The notes: a model not told the origin generated them from the letters alone. 64,000 nt of DNA from G963708235 sp963708235 (GCA_963708235.1 OY970200.1:2356001-2420000), one strand, 5' to 3'. Shown: positions 36,844 to 45,531, counted from the first letter of the stretch. Numbers and translations are program-made.

Positions 36844-37136
36844 GCATCCCTCCGGTCACCGCCGTCCCGGTCGTCACACCGCCGATCGCACCGACCGCCA
36901 CCGATGCTGCCCCCGGTGCCGGATTCGGCGACACGGTCGCCTCGATGCTCGGGGAGGTCTCCGGTGCCGAGATCCACGCCGACCATCTCGCCGCCGATGT
37001 CGCCACCGGCGGCGAGACCAGCGTCCACGAGTTGATGGTGGCCACCACCAAGGCGTCGCTGAGTGTCGACCTGCTGGTCCAGGTGCGCAACCGGGCCCTC
37101 GAGGCGTACCAGGAGATCATGAGGATGCAGATCTGA
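36840..37136 (+). CDS. fliE: Flagellar hook-basal body complex protein
   Basis: This 98-residue protein has a Pro/Thr-rich start and the FliE C-terminus SVHELMVATTKASLSVDLLVQVRNRALEAYQEIMRMQI. FliE joins the MS ring to the rod. It overlaps flgC by 4 bp and is followed at once by fliF. Confidence 0.93.
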   Translation: MSIPPVTAVPVVTPPIAPTATDAAPGAGFGDTVASMLGEVSGAEIHADHLAADVATGGETSVHELMVATTKASLSVDLLVQVRNRALEAYQEIMRMQI

Positions 37137-37137
37137 C

Positions 37138-38652
37138 ATGCAACGTCGCCTGACCCAGATCTTCGGTGCGATGCCGCTCGCCCACCGTGTGGTGACCGGT
37201 GTGGCGGTGGTGGTGTTCGCCATGGCGGCGTTCCTGTTCATGCGGTGGGTGGCCAGCCCCTCGCTCACCGTGCTCTACACCGACCTCGACGACCAGTCCT
37301 TGTCCCTGGTCGTCGACGAACTGGAACGCCAGGGCGTCGACTACCGGATCGAGGCCGGAGGCTCGCGGGTCCTGGTGCCGAGATCCCAGGTGTACCGGGT
37401 ACGGGGCGACCTGGCGATCGCCGGGGTGCGCAACGGTCTCGCCCCCACCGGCTATGAACTGCTCGACGAACAGGGGCTCAACGTCTCCGATTTCCGTCAG
37501 CGGATCGACTACCGCCGTGCCCTCGAGGGTGAGCTCTCCAAGACGCTGCTGGCCATGAACGATGTCTCGATGGCCCAGGTGCACCTGGTGATTCCGGACC
37601 GGCCACTGTTCACCGACCAGGAGGAGCCGGTCACGGCATCGGTGCTGCTCGACACCACCCGCCCGCTCGGCGATCTCGAGGTGGAGGCGGTCACGTTTGT
37701 CGTCAGCTCGGCGGTGGAGGGACTCGAACCCGCCAACGTCACGGTCGCCGATGTCAAGGGCCATGTGCTCCATGCCGCCGGGGAAGCGACCTCCGGGTCG
37801 GGTTCGAGCAACCGCAACATCCGGGCGACCCGTGATCTCGAAGCGGCGCTCGCCGCCGATGTCCGCAACCTGCTGTCGGCCGTGGTGGGACCCGATGCCG
37901 CCTGGGTGGTGGTGCGCGCCGACCTCGACTTCGACGAGGAATCGATCGAGACCGAGACCTTCGACCCGGAGACCGCCGTTGCCCTGCGGGAACAGACCGT
38001 CAACGAGCAGTTCGACGGCACCGCCAGCGCCCCGGGGGGGCCGTTGGGCGTCGACGGGGATCAGATCGCTGCCGCCGGGGACGACTACACCTACCAGCGT
38101 GAGGAGGCCACCCGGGAGTTCGGAGTCGACCGGGTGGTGTCGCGGGTGGTCACCGCCCCCGGCGGCGTGCGACAGCTCTCGGTGGCGGTCCTCCTCGACG
38201 ACGGGTCACTGACCGATGCTCCCGTTCCGCCCGTCGACGAGGTCGAGGCTCTGGTGGCGGCCGCCCTCGGCCTCGATCCCGAACGTGGCGATGTGATCTC
38301 GGTGTCGCAGGTGGCGTTCCCGGCGGTGACCGCAGGAGACGAGACACCCGGGGCCGTGGCGGCGTCGCTCGACCTGATGGGCATGCTGCCTCAGTTTGCC
38401 GGGATCGTGGTGCTGCTGGTGGTGGCCATCACCCTGATGTTGATGACACGGACCGGGCGGAAGCGCTCCGATGACGAGGACACAGAGGCGGCCACCGAAA
38501 CGGTGGATGGCGCCAGCACCGACCTTGTCACGATCAATGCCGGTGTCGAGGCCAACGGTGGCGATATCCACTCCGATGTGATGGGGATGGTGCAACGTCA
38601 ACCCGAAGAGATCGCGGCGTTGCTCCGCGAGTGGCTGGCGGACCCGCGATGA
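37138..38652 (+). CDS. fliF: Flagellar MS-ring protein
   Basis: This 504-residue protein has an N-terminal membrane helix (about 20-37), ring-building motifs (LYTDLDDQSLSLVVDELE, NVSDFRQRIDYRRALEGELS, VHLVIP) and a second helix near 415-435. An acidic cytoplasmic tail that binds FliG follows. It is the assembly base of the motor. It is somewhat shorter than the usual 550 residues. The stop overlaps fliG (ATGA). Confidence 0.94.
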   Translation: MQRRLTQIFGAMPLAHRVVTGVAVVVFAMAAFLFMRWVASPSLTVLYTDLDDQSLSLVVDELERQGVDYRIEAGGSRVLVPRSQVYRVRGDLAIAGVRNGLAPTGYELLDEQGLNVSDFRQRIDYRRALEGELSKTLLAMNDVSMAQVHLVIPDRPLFTDQEEPVTASVLLDTTRPLGDLEVEAVTFVVSSAVEGLEPANVTVADVKGHVLHAAGEATSGSGSSNRNIRATRDLEAALAADVRNLLSAVVGPDAAWVVVRADLDFDEESIETETFDPETAVALREQTVNEQFDGTASAPGGPLGVDGDQIAAAGDDYTYQREEATREFGVDRVVSRVVTAPGGVRQLSVAVLLDDGSLTDAPVPPVDEVEALVAAALGLDPERGDVISVSQVAFPAVTAGDETPGAVAASLDLMGMLPQFAGIVVLLVVAITLMLMTRTGRKRSDDEDTEAATETVDGASTDLVTINAGVEANGGDIHSDVMGMVQRQPEEIAALLREWLADPR

Positions 38653-39653
38653 CCGCCGTCGATCTCCGTCCCGAACAGAAGGCGGCGGCGCTGGTGGTTG
38701 CCGTCGGCCCCCAGGCAGCGGCCCATCTGCTCCAGTACCTCTCCGAGGACGAGGTCGAACGTCTCGCCACCGAGGTGGCACACCTGGGTCGCCTCGGTCC
38801 GGAGACGATGGCCGCGGTGCTGCGCGAGGTCGCCGAGGAGGCCGATGCGCTGCGGATGTTCGCCAGCGGAGGACTCGACTATGCCCGCGAGCTGATCAGC
38901 GAATGGAAGGGATCACGCGCCGGCGACATGCTCGAACGCCTGATGTCGAATCTGGAAACCCTGCCGTTCGGATTCGTCCGCGAGATCGACCACGAGCAAC
39001 TGGTCCACGTCCTCAAAGATGAACACCCCCAGACCGTCGCCCTGATCCTTGCCTACCAGCCGGCGGCGTACGCAGCAGCAGCGTTGCGTAGCTTCGAGCC
39101 GGTGGTGCGGGCCGAGATCGCCCTCCGGGTCGCCCGGATGGGAAAGGTGTCCCCGCAGATCATCGAACGCGTCGAGGACGCCCTCCGCAACCGGCTCGGC
39201 TCGGTCAGCTCGGCCGAAGTCACCACCCGTGGAGGTGTCGTGGATCTTGCGGCCGTGCTCAACCACACCGACCGGACCACCGAGCGCGCCATCCTGGAGC
39301 GACTCGCCCACATGGATGCAGAGGTCGCCGACGAGGTGCGGGCGTTGATGTTCGTGTTCGAGGACATCGCTCAACTCGATGACCGGTCGATCCAAAGGGT
39401 GATCCAGGACCTCGACGCCAAAGAGCTGGCCTATGCGATGAAGGGCGTGGCCGCACCGGTGCGCGACGCCATCGTCCGCAACATGTCGCAGCGGGCGGCC
39501 GACACGCTGCTCGAGGAGATCGAGCTGCTCGGGGCGGTTCGTCGTGCCGATGTCGAGGGCGCTCAGACCCGGGTGGTGGCGGTGGTCCGCCATCTCGAGG
39601 ACGCCGGGGAGATTCTGATCACCCGCGCCGGGGAGGCCGAGTCGTCTGAATAG
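38649..39653 (+). CDS. fliG: Flagellar motor switch protein
   Basis: This 334-residue FliG has the N-terminal FliF-binding domain (LRPEQKAAALVVAVGPQAAAHLL), the middle-domain EHPQTVALILAY motif and the C-terminal torque helix with charged residues (DRSIQRVIQDLDAKELAYAMKGV). It couples ion flow through MotAB to rotation. The reading frame overlaps fliH by 8 bp. Confidence 0.95.
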   Translation: MTAVDLRPEQKAAALVVAVGPQAAAHLLQYLSEDEVERLATEVAHLGRLGPETMAAVLREVAEEADALRMFASGGLDYARELISEWKGSRAGDMLERLMSNLETLPFGFVREIDHEQLVHVLKDEHPQTVALILAYQPAAYAAAALRSFEPVVRAEIALRVARMGKVSPQIIERVEDALRNRLGSVSSAEVTTRGGVVDLAAVLNHTDRTTERAILERLAHMDAEVADEVRALMFVFEDIAQLDDRSIQRVIQDLDAKELAYAMKGVAAPVRDAIVRNMSQRAADTLLEEIELLGAVRRADVEGAQTRVVAVVRHLEDAGEILITRAGEAESSE

Positions 39654-40203
39654 GGTCATCAGAAACCCGACACTGGCATCGCCGGTTGCCCTCGCCGGGG
39701 CGGAACGAGCGCCGACGCTCGACGACACCGCCCTTGCCATGGTCGAGGAGGCCCGCCGCCTGGGCTTCCGGGCCGGCCGCGACGAAGGGTACGCCGCCGG
39801 TGTCGCCGACTCGGTCGCCTCCGAGACGATCCTGGCCGCGGCGGTGGAACGCGGGCTTGCGGCGGTGGCCGAAGCGCAGCGTGAAGTGGTTGCCGGGTCG
39901 ATCGATCTTGCCCTCGTCATCGCCGAGTTCATCCTGGGTCGAGCGGTGCACGACGGTGGCGCCGCCCTGGCGTCACACGTCGCGGCGGCGATCTCCTCGC
40001 TCGACGACACCGACCTGGAGATCACCGTGCACGCCGATGACCACGGCATCGTCGAACGTACCCCGTCGCTTTCGGGTGCCCGCATCCTCGTCGACCAGAC
40101 CCACACGCTGGAACCCGGTGAGGCACGGATCAGAGGCCGGTGGTCCTCGGTCGACCTCACCCGCACCGCCGCCTTCGATGTGGTGCGGGAGGTGCTCGGA
40201 TGA
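39646..40203 (+). CDS. fliH: Flagellar assembly protein, CTG start
   Basis: FliH regulates the export ATPase FliI. The conserved part has the helical ARRLGFRAGRDEGYAAG, the C-terminal stator-like domain DLALVIAEFILGRAV and the end VVREVLG. The first ATG (39739) lacks a ribosome site and would remove the N-terminus. The frame is open upstream to a CTG at 39646, preceded by GGAGG with a 9-nt spacer, and encodes MNRVIRNPTLASP, like FliH N-termini. I therefore annotate 185 residues. Its stop overlaps fliI. Confidence 0.75.
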   Translation: MNRVIRNPTLASPVALAGAERAPTLDDTALAMVEEARRLGFRAGRDEGYAAGVADSVASETILAAAVERGLAAVAEAQREVVAGSIDLALVIAEFILGRAVHDGGAALASHVAAAISSLDDTDLEITVHADDHGIVERTPSLSGARILVDQTHTLEPGEARIRGRWSSVDLTRTAAFDVVREVLG

Positions 40204-41522
40204 GCCATCATCGAGCCGATACGCAGGCTCGGCTGGCCGCAGCGGTGCCGTGGCGGACGTCGGGCGGGGTCGCCCGGGTGACCCCGAGCGATCTCGAGGT
40301 GCGGGGTCTGCGACTCCGTATCGGTGATGCACTGGCCATCACCGGACGTGGGGCCACCATCCCCGCCGAGGTGATCGCCCTCACCCCGGAAGGCGCCCGC
40401 GCCCTGGTGTACGGCGAGCTGCACGGGATCGGCAAGGGTGACCCGGTGACCGTCCGGGGCGCCGGCTGGTCGGCAGCGGTCTCCGATGGTCTGGTCGGCC
40501 GGGTCCTCGACGGTCTCGGCAACCCCATCGACGGTGGAGCCGCCGTCGCAGGCGAACCCGTCGAGGTGAACGCCCTTGCGCCACCGGCACTGAGCCGTCG
40601 CCGTATCACCGAGGCCATCCCCACCGGGGTCAAGGCACTCGACACGTTCTGCACCGCCGCCAAGGGACAGCGAATCGGGATCTTCGGCGGATCCGGGGTC
40701 GGGAAGTCGACCCTGCTCGGGATGATGGCCCGCGGCACCGGTGCCGACATCGCCGTGATCGCCCTGATCGGTGAGCGGGGACGTGAGGTGCGGGAGTTCC
40801 TCGAGGACGAACTCGGAGACGAAGGCATGCGGCGGGCGATCGTGATCGTCGCCACCTCCGACCAGCCGCCACTCCTGCGGCTACGCGCCGCACTGCTCGC
40901 CACCAGGATCGCCGAGTGGTTCGCCGACACCGGCAGGGATGTCCTGCTGATGGTCGACTCGCTCACCCGTCTCGCCATGGCGCAACGCGAGATCGGCCTT
41001 GCCGCCGGTGAGCCACCGACGGCCCGCGGCTACACACCGTCGGTGTTCTCGCTGCTCGCCCGCATCCTGGAACGTGCCGGACCCCGGGAACTCGGAACGG
41101 TGACCGGCTTCTACGCGGTGCTGGTCGAAGGCGACGACATGAACGACCCGATTGCGGACTCGGCACGTTCGATTCTCGACGGGCATGTCATCCTCGACCG
41201 CCGTATCGCCGTCGCCGGCCGATACCCGGCGATCGACCCGCTGGCGTCGCTCAGCCGGCTCGCCTCCAAGGTGGTCCCGCCCGACCGACTGGCGCTGGTC
41301 GACGCCGCCCGGGATGCGATGGCCGCCGCCGAGGAGGTGCGGACCCTGGTCGAGGTGGGGGCATACGTCGACGGGACCAATCCGGCCGCCGATCGTGGGC
41401 TCGCCCTCCTCCCCCTGCTGACGTCATTTCTCTCCCAGCCGATGGCGGCGACGGTCCGGTTCGAAGAGTCCTGGACCGAGCTGGAACATCTGAGACACCA
41501 CCTGATCGGCGAGAGCGGATGA
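40200..41522 (+). CDS. fliI: Flagellar export ATPase
   Basis: This 440-residue F1-beta-like ATPase has Walker A GGSGVGKST (about 163-171), GERGREVREF, Walker B VLLMVDSLTRLAMAQREIGLA and the type III motif VLVEGDDMNDPIADSARSILDGHVIL. It energises flagellar protein export together with FliH and FliJ. The ATG overlaps the fliH stop by 4 bp. Confidence 0.96.
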   Translation: MSHHRADTQARLAAAVPWRTSGGVARVTPSDLEVRGLRLRIGDALAITGRGATIPAEVIALTPEGARALVYGELHGIGKGDPVTVRGAGWSAAVSDGLVGRVLDGLGNPIDGGAAVAGEPVEVNALAPPALSRRRITEAIPTGVKALDTFCTAAKGQRIGIFGGSGVGKSTLLGMMARGTGADIAVIALIGERGREVREFLEDELGDEGMRRAIVIVATSDQPPLLRLRAALLATRIAEWFADTGRDVLLMVDSLTRLAMAQREIGLAAGEPPTARGYTPSVFSLLARILERAGPRELGTVTGFYAVLVEGDDMNDPIADSARSILDGHVILDRRIAVAGRYPAIDPLASLSRLASKVVPPDRLALVDAARDAMAAAEEVRTLVEVGAYVDGTNPAADRGLALLPLLTSFLSQPMAATVRFEESWTELEHLRHHLIGESG

Positions 41523-41953
41523 AGCGGTCGAACCCGTTTCCTGCGCTGCTGCGGTTGCGCTCCATCGAAGAGCGGCGGCGACGAGCCGAACTGGGTGCCG
41601 TCCGAGCGTCCTACGACGAGGCACGAGCCCGCCTCGCCACTCTGGTCAACCGGCCCACCGAGGACGCTTCGGGGCAGGGTGTGCTGTCGGCCGCTCAGCT
41701 CCGTTCGCTGCGGTTGCGGGGGCTGGCGGCGCACCAGCAACTCGTCGCTGCCATGAGCGAGGAGGACCGGCGGCGACGTCAGCTCGACGACGCATCGGAG
41801 ACCTGGCGCTCGGCAGCCTCCGATCTCGACGCCGCCGAACGCCTCGAAGAACGCAATCGCAAGGAGGCGGCGTTGCACGCCCGCCGCGCCGCCGAGCAGG
41901 CGCTTGCCGACCTACATCTCATGATGAACCACCAACGCGGAGGACCATCGTGA
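41519..41953 (+). CDS. fliJ: Flagellar export chaperone/stalk protein
   Basis: This 144-residue, almost entirely charged coiled-coil protein (LLRLRSIEERRRRAELGAV; LDAAERLEERNRKEAALHARRAAEQAL) lies directly after fliI. It matches FliJ in size, character and order. FliJ penetrates the FliI ring like F1-gamma. Confidence 0.85.
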   Translation: MKRSNPFPALLRLRSIEERRRRAELGAVRASYDEARARLATLVNRPTEDASGQGVLSAAQLRSLRLRGLAAHQQLVAAMSEEDRRRRQLDDASETWRSAASDLDAAERLEERNRKEAALHARRAAEQALADLHLMMNHQRGGPS

Positions 41954-42645
41954 ACGTGGCGGCGGTACCGGCGATGGCGCGTATGGCGGCGATCCGACAG
42001 CAGATGTCGGCATTGAGGTCGACCGTGTGCGGCGACGAGGGTTTCGCCGCCACCCTGGCCGCTGCCGATGCCCGGCTCGGCGATCCGGATGCGGCGGCCG
42101 GGCAGGGCTCCTCGGGTGTGGCACACGCATGGCCCTCACATGGGTCGACGATCGGGATGCTCGGCACCCCGGTGACCCCGCACGGGTGGGGCCTCGGGTC
42201 TCCGGGCCCGTGGACCGCGGTTGCCGACGGATCGTGGCAGGCGGCGCTCCCAGATCGGGGCCGGCCGTGGGCCGGCGCCATCGAGACCGCCGCTACCGGC
42301 GCCGGGATCGATCCCCGGCTGCTCGCCGCCGTGGTGTGGGCAGAATCCGGGTTCGACCCGACGGCCCTCTCGCCCTCGGGGGCGATCGGTCTGGCCCAGC
42401 TGATGCCGGGAACCGCTTCCGGTCTCGGGGTCGACCCTCACGACCCGACCCAGAATCTCGCCGGTGGCGCCCGCTACCTGGCGTCGATGCTGGATCGCTT
42501 CGGATCGCTTCCCCTCGCCGTCGCCGCCTACAACGCCGGGCCCAACGCCGTGGCCAAGGCCGGCGGTATCCCACCCAAGGCCGAAACGCAGGCGTATGTG
42601 CCGCGCGTTCTCGACTACCACCGGTCTCTCGGAGGAGCCTCGTGA
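41950..42645 (+). CDS. Lytic transglycosylase (SLT domain) of the flagellar operon
   Basis: This 231-residue protein has a C-terminal SLT domain: the catalytic Glu in VVWAESGFDP, then GAIGLAQLMPGTA and VAAYNAGPNAVAKAGG. It cuts glycan strands of peptidoglycan, presumably to let the rod pass, a role FlgJ has in other bacteria. No signal peptide is visible, so export may use the flagellar type III route. It sits between fliJ and fliK with 4-bp overlaps on both sides. Confidence 0.88.
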   Translation: MNVAAVPAMARMAAIRQQMSALRSTVCGDEGFAATLAAADARLGDPDAAAGQGSSGVAHAWPSHGSTIGMLGTPVTPHGWGLGSPGPWTAVADGSWQAALPDRGRPWAGAIETAATGAGIDPRLLAAVVWAESGFDPTALSPSGAIGLAQLMPGTASGLGVDPHDPTQNLAGGARYLASMLDRFGSLPLAVAAYNAGPNAVAKAGGIPPKAETQAYVPRVLDYHRSLGGAS

Positions 42646-43817
42646 TCGACGACCTCGCCTCATTCGTCCCCCCACCCCCACCGCTTCCCGGCCGCGTCGC
42701 CACGTCTGGCACCCGGGCAGGGGCCGATCCGCACCCGGCAGGCCCGACCGGCTTGTTCGGCGACCTGCTGACTTCACTGCTCAAGCTGGGTGAGTTGCAT
42801 CAACACCTGGGGTCCGCTGACCAGGACGGGGCTGCCGCAGACTCGGACGAGAACCCCGGAGCCGACGGCTACCTGGCTGCGGAGACGTTCCCCCACCCGA
42901 TCGCACTCCACCCCCGCCTCGCTCCTGCGACCACGGCGGACGTCCCCCCGGACTCACCAGGTGCCGTACCGTCGATCGAACCCGCAAGCGGCAACCTCAC
43001 CCCTGCCGTCCCTGCGGCCACGGCCGACACCGTGTCCGGCTCCTCCGCCGAAACAGCTCGACGAAGCGTCCCCCACCTGCCCGAGAGGCCGCCCCCCTCC
43101 GCCAACGCGGCGGCACCGTCCTCGGCCGGCCGGATCACCGGGAACCCGGCGCCGGCCCCCAGAGATCCGGCCCCCAGAGATCCGGCCCTCAGAGATCTGG
43201 CCCCCAGAGATCGGGCCGGATCAGCGTCGATCACCCCGACGGAATCGGCCCGACCCGCCACGCAGACCGAAACGGGCGCCACCATGGCAGGGAGTCGACC
43301 GCTTCCGGCCACCGTGCACCCAACGCCGGGCGGCGCCCCGGACGGCGCCCGCCCTCCCGACCCGGTTCCGATCAACCCTTCCCCGGTCGGCGAAGCACCG
43401 CCACCAGCGGCCCCCACTCCGGCAGCCGGCGTCGCCGTTCCCGATCCCGTCGACACCGGAGCCACCCGTGGGGGCATCGCCGCCCGGGTCGCTGCGGTGG
43501 TGGAGGCGCAGACCGGTCAACCGCTCCCCCGCAGCTTCCTGATCGAGATCTCGGCTCTGGACGGCGCACAGGTCCGTGTCGCCATCCATCAGGACGGGAC
43601 GGTGCGACTCACCGCCGCCGGCGATGACGCCGAACGCCTTGCTCCCTTTCTGACGACGGCAAGGGATGCGCTCTCCGATCGAGGATTCGACCTCGCCGGC
43701 GATCCCCGCCGTCGGGAGGGGCGCCAGCCGGAGGCGGACCAGGACCGACGCCTCCCGACGGCCCGCAGGGTTCGCCCCGCTGCCGAGACGACCGAACGCC
43801 ACATCATTCGCATCTGA
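42642..43817 (+). CDS. fliK: Hook-length control protein
   Basis: This 391-residue protein has a long Pro/Ala/Gly-rich middle, as expected for a molecular ruler. The compact C-terminal domain (about 280-370) reads LPRSFLIEISALDGAQVRVAI...LAPFLTTARDALSDRGFDL, in the style of FliK-C. Four 15-bp repeats (43156-43216) encode APRDP-like units. It would measure the hook and switch export specificity via FlhB. GGAGGAG precedes the GTG start. Confidence 0.8.
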   Translation: MIDDLASFVPPPPPLPGRVATSGTRAGADPHPAGPTGLFGDLLTSLLKLGELHQHLGSADQDGAAADSDENPGADGYLAAETFPHPIALHPRLAPATTADVPPDSPGAVPSIEPASGNLTPAVPAATADTVSGSSAETARRSVPHLPERPPPSANAAAPSSAGRITGNPAPAPRDPAPRDPALRDLAPRDRAGSASITPTESARPATQTETGATMAGSRPLPATVHPTPGGAPDGARPPDPVPINPSPVGEAPPPAAPTPAAGVAVPDPVDTGATRGGIAARVAAVVEAQTGQPLPRSFLIEISALDGAQVRVAIHQDGTVRLTAAGDDAERLAPFLTTARDALSDRGFDLAGDPRRREGRQPEADQDRRLPTARRVRPAAETTERHIIRI

Positions 43818-43834
43818 ATCCCCCGGTCGCACGA

Positions 43835-43857
43835 CGGGGCCGCTCCTTGCGGCCCCG
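43835..43857 (+). terminator. Hairpin between fliK and flgD
   Basis: CGGGGCCGC (43835-43843) and GCGGCCCCG (43849-43857) pair perfectly around TCCTT. Inside an operon it could give partial termination or protect upstream mRNA. Confidence 0.45.
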
Positions 43858-43889
43858 GTGTCCGCCGATCCCAACAGGAGACCCACGAC

Positions 43890-43910
43890 ATGACCGAGTA
43901 CCTGACATGA
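43890..43910 (+). CDS. Six-codon leader peptide coupled to flgD
   Basis: ATG-ACC-GAG-TAC-CTG-ACA-TGA follows an AGGAG ribosome site. Its stop overlaps the flgD start in ATGA, while flgD itself has no good ribosome site of its own. Translation of the mini-ORF may be needed to start flgD. Encoded peptide: MTEYLT. Confidence 0.4.
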   Translation: MTEYLT

Positions 43911-44356
43911 TCTCGCCGGCAACCACCTTTGCGGGCACGGGTGCGACACACACGACATCGGGCACCGGCCTGGGCGGGCTGGGCACCGACGCCTTCCTCC
44001 AGCTCCTCGTCGCCCAACTCAAGTATCAGAATCCGATGGCTCCCACCGACGGGGCGGCGATGTTGCAGCAGACCGCCCAGTTCTCCACGGTGGAGACCCT
44101 CAAGGAGATCGCCGAGACCAACCAGCAGCTGATGGGCTTCCAGCAGGTCGGAATGGCCCTGAATCTCGTCGGTCACGACATCGATGCCGTCGGGCTCGAT
44201 GGTCTCCCGGTCAAGGGAACCGTCACCAGCGTCCGGTTCACCTCCGACGGCCCCTTCCTCGAACTCGACAACGGGCGCGAAGTCCCGATGAACAACGTCG
44301 TCTCGGTGTCGGCAGCGACCCGGCCCCCCGAAACACCTCCGACCGAAGGCGGCTGA
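43907..44356 (+). CDS. flgD: Flagellar hook assembly scaffold/cap protein
   Basis: This 149-residue FlgD has the hallmark LGTDAFLQLLVAQLKYQNPMAPTD and MLQQTAQFSTVETLKEIAE. A short C-terminal beta domain follows, lacking the longer Ig-like domain of E. coli FlgD. It caps the growing hook. ATG 43907 (MISPATTF) overlaps the leader-peptide stop. No flgE follows. Confidence 0.93.
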   Translation: MISPATTFAGTGATHTTSGTGLGGLGTDAFLQLLVAQLKYQNPMAPTDGAAMLQQTAQFSTVETLKEIAETNQQLMGFQQVGMALNLVGHDIDAVGLDGLPVKGTVTSVRFTSDGPFLELDNGREVPMNNVVSVSAATRPPETPPTEGG

Positions 44357-44361
44357 GCACG

Positions 44362-44388
44362 TTCCGGTGCGACCACGGCGCACCGGAA
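44362..44388 (+). terminator. Terminator hairpin after flgD
   Basis: TTCCGGTGCG (44362-44371) and CGCACCGGAA (44379-44388) pair perfectly around a 7-nt loop, 5 nt after the flgD stop. It closes the flgB-flgD operon. Confidence 0.7.
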
Positions 44389-44403
44389 ACTTGACCTACG
44401 AAC

Positions 44404-44430
44404 TAAACCGCACCGCCCGGCGACCGACAG
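44404..44430 (+). promoter_or_regulatory. Sigma-28-type promoter of the flbD-motAB operon
   Basis: TAAA (44404-44407), 15 bp, then ACCGACAG (44423-44430). The -35 is the canonical TAAA; the -10 has A in place of the first G. Confidence 0.7.
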
Positions 44431-44464
44431 GGACGGTATCGGCATCGCATCCGAGGTCACCCCC

Positions 44465-44474
44465 ACAAGGAGGT
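44465..44474 (+). promoter_or_regulatory. CsrA-type site overlapping the flbD-like Shine-Dalgarno
   Basis: ACAAGGAGGT matches ACANGGANGU fully and contains AGGAGG, 9 nt before the ATG at 44483. CAC and GTG flank the loop AAGGAG and could form a 3-bp stem. Confidence 0.5.
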
Positions 44475-44482
44475 GCGATGAA

Positions 44483-44737
44483 ATGGTTCACGTAACTCCC
44501 ATCGCCGGACCGACGATCCTGCTGAGTGTCGACGCCATCACGGCCATCGAACCGACACCGCAGCCCGTCGTGGTCCTCACCGACGGACGCCGTCTCGTGG
44601 TCACCGACGACCCGAGCGACCTGGTTCGCCGGATCGTGGCGCAACGTGCGGTGCAGCTTGCCGGAGCCGTCGCTCCAGCCGGCCCGACCGGCACGCTTGT
44701 CGGTGCCGCCGACGATTTCACCGGTGCCGCCCGATGA
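44483..44737 (+). CDS. flbD: FlbD-family flagellar protein
   Basis: This 84-residue protein matches the FlbD family pattern: a beta-hairpin with ITAIEPTPQPVVVLTDGRRLVVTDDPSDLVRRIV, then an Ala/Gly-rich tail. The family lies before motA in many bacteria; its exact role is unsettled. ATG 44483 is chosen; the nearer ATG at 44478 opens only a five-codon frame ending in TAA. Its stop overlaps motA (ATGA). Confidence 0.8.
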   Translation: MVHVTPIAGPTILLSVDAITAIEPTPQPVVVLTDGRRLVVTDDPSDLVRRIVAQRAVQLAGAVAPAGPTGTLVGAADDFTGAAR

Positions 44738-45531
44738 GCACGATCGGAGGCATCCTCGTCGCCCTGATCGGAATCGTGGTGGCGACCATCATGGACGGGA
44801 ACTCCTTCGGCGCCCTGATCGGTCCGTCTTCGCTGGTGCTGGTGATGGTGGGGACCATCGGCGTGTCGGTCGCCGGCGCACGGATCGCCGATGTGAAGCG
44901 GGTCCCCAAGGGTGTCGTGGTGTCGGTCACCGCAAAGGAGCCCGACCTCGGCGAGACGGTGGACGAGCTGATGCGGTTCACCGAGGTCGCCCGCAAAGAA
45001 GGGGTGCTGGCGCTCGAACCGCTGCTCGAGGAACTCGACGATCCCTTCCTCCGCGCCGGGTTACAGCAGATCGTCGACGGTGCCGACGCCGATGCGGTGC
45101 GCGACACGCTCGAGATCGAGATGCAGGCACTCGACGAGCGCCACCAACCGATCATCGCCTTCTTCAAGACCCTCGGCGGGTACGCCCCGACCATGGGAAT
45201 GATCGGCACCGTGGTCGGGCTGATCAACATGCTGGGCAACCTCACCGATCCCGCCCAGCTTGGCATCGGGATGTCGGTGGCGCTGCTGACCACGCTCTAC
45301 GGGGTCATTTTCGCCAACCTGGTGTTCCTCCCGATCGCCGCCAAACTCTCCCGCCTCCACGCCCTGGAGCTTGCGCAACGCGAGGTGGCGATGGATGGCA
45401 TCCTGGCGGTGCAGGCCGGGGCCAGCCCGCGGGCGCTGGTTGAGCGACTCGAATCGTATCTCTCCCCTGCCGAGCGTATCGGTCACCAGGAGCGGTCCCG
45501 ACGCGGCTCGGGTATCCGGGAAGCCGCCTGA
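44734..45531 (+). CDS. motA: Flagellar motor stator protein
   Basis: This 265-residue protein has four membrane helices. The cytoplasmic loop motif FTEVARKEGVLALEPLLEELDDPFLRAGLQQIVDG and PTMGMIGTVVGLINML (helix 3) with MSVALLTTLYGVIFANL (helix 4) are typical. It forms the ion channel with MotB and drives FliG. The last base overlaps motB. Confidence 0.95.
   Translation: MSTIGGILVALIGIVVATIMDGNSFGALIGPSSLVLVMVGTIGVSVAGARIADVKRVPKGVVVSVTAKEPDLGETVDELMRFTEVARKEGVLALEPLLEELDDPFLRAGLQQIVDGADADAVRDTLEIEMQALDERHQPIIAFFKTLGGYAPTMGMIGTVVGLINMLGNLTDPAQLGIGMSVALLTTLYGVIFANLVFLPIAAKLSRLHALELAQREVAMDGILAVQAGASPRALVERLESYLSPAERIGHQERSRRGSGIREAA

Noticed and set aside
38913..40424. A 503-residue minus-strand ORF opposite fliG/fliH/fliI
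   Set aside because: It is antisense to three clear flagellar genes with 4-8 bp overlaps; its sequence is a reverse shadow with no recognisable domain.
44478..44495. ATG at 44478 as the start of the flbD-like gene
   Set aside because: The frame ends after five codons with TAA; the ATG at 44483 opens the conserved frame.
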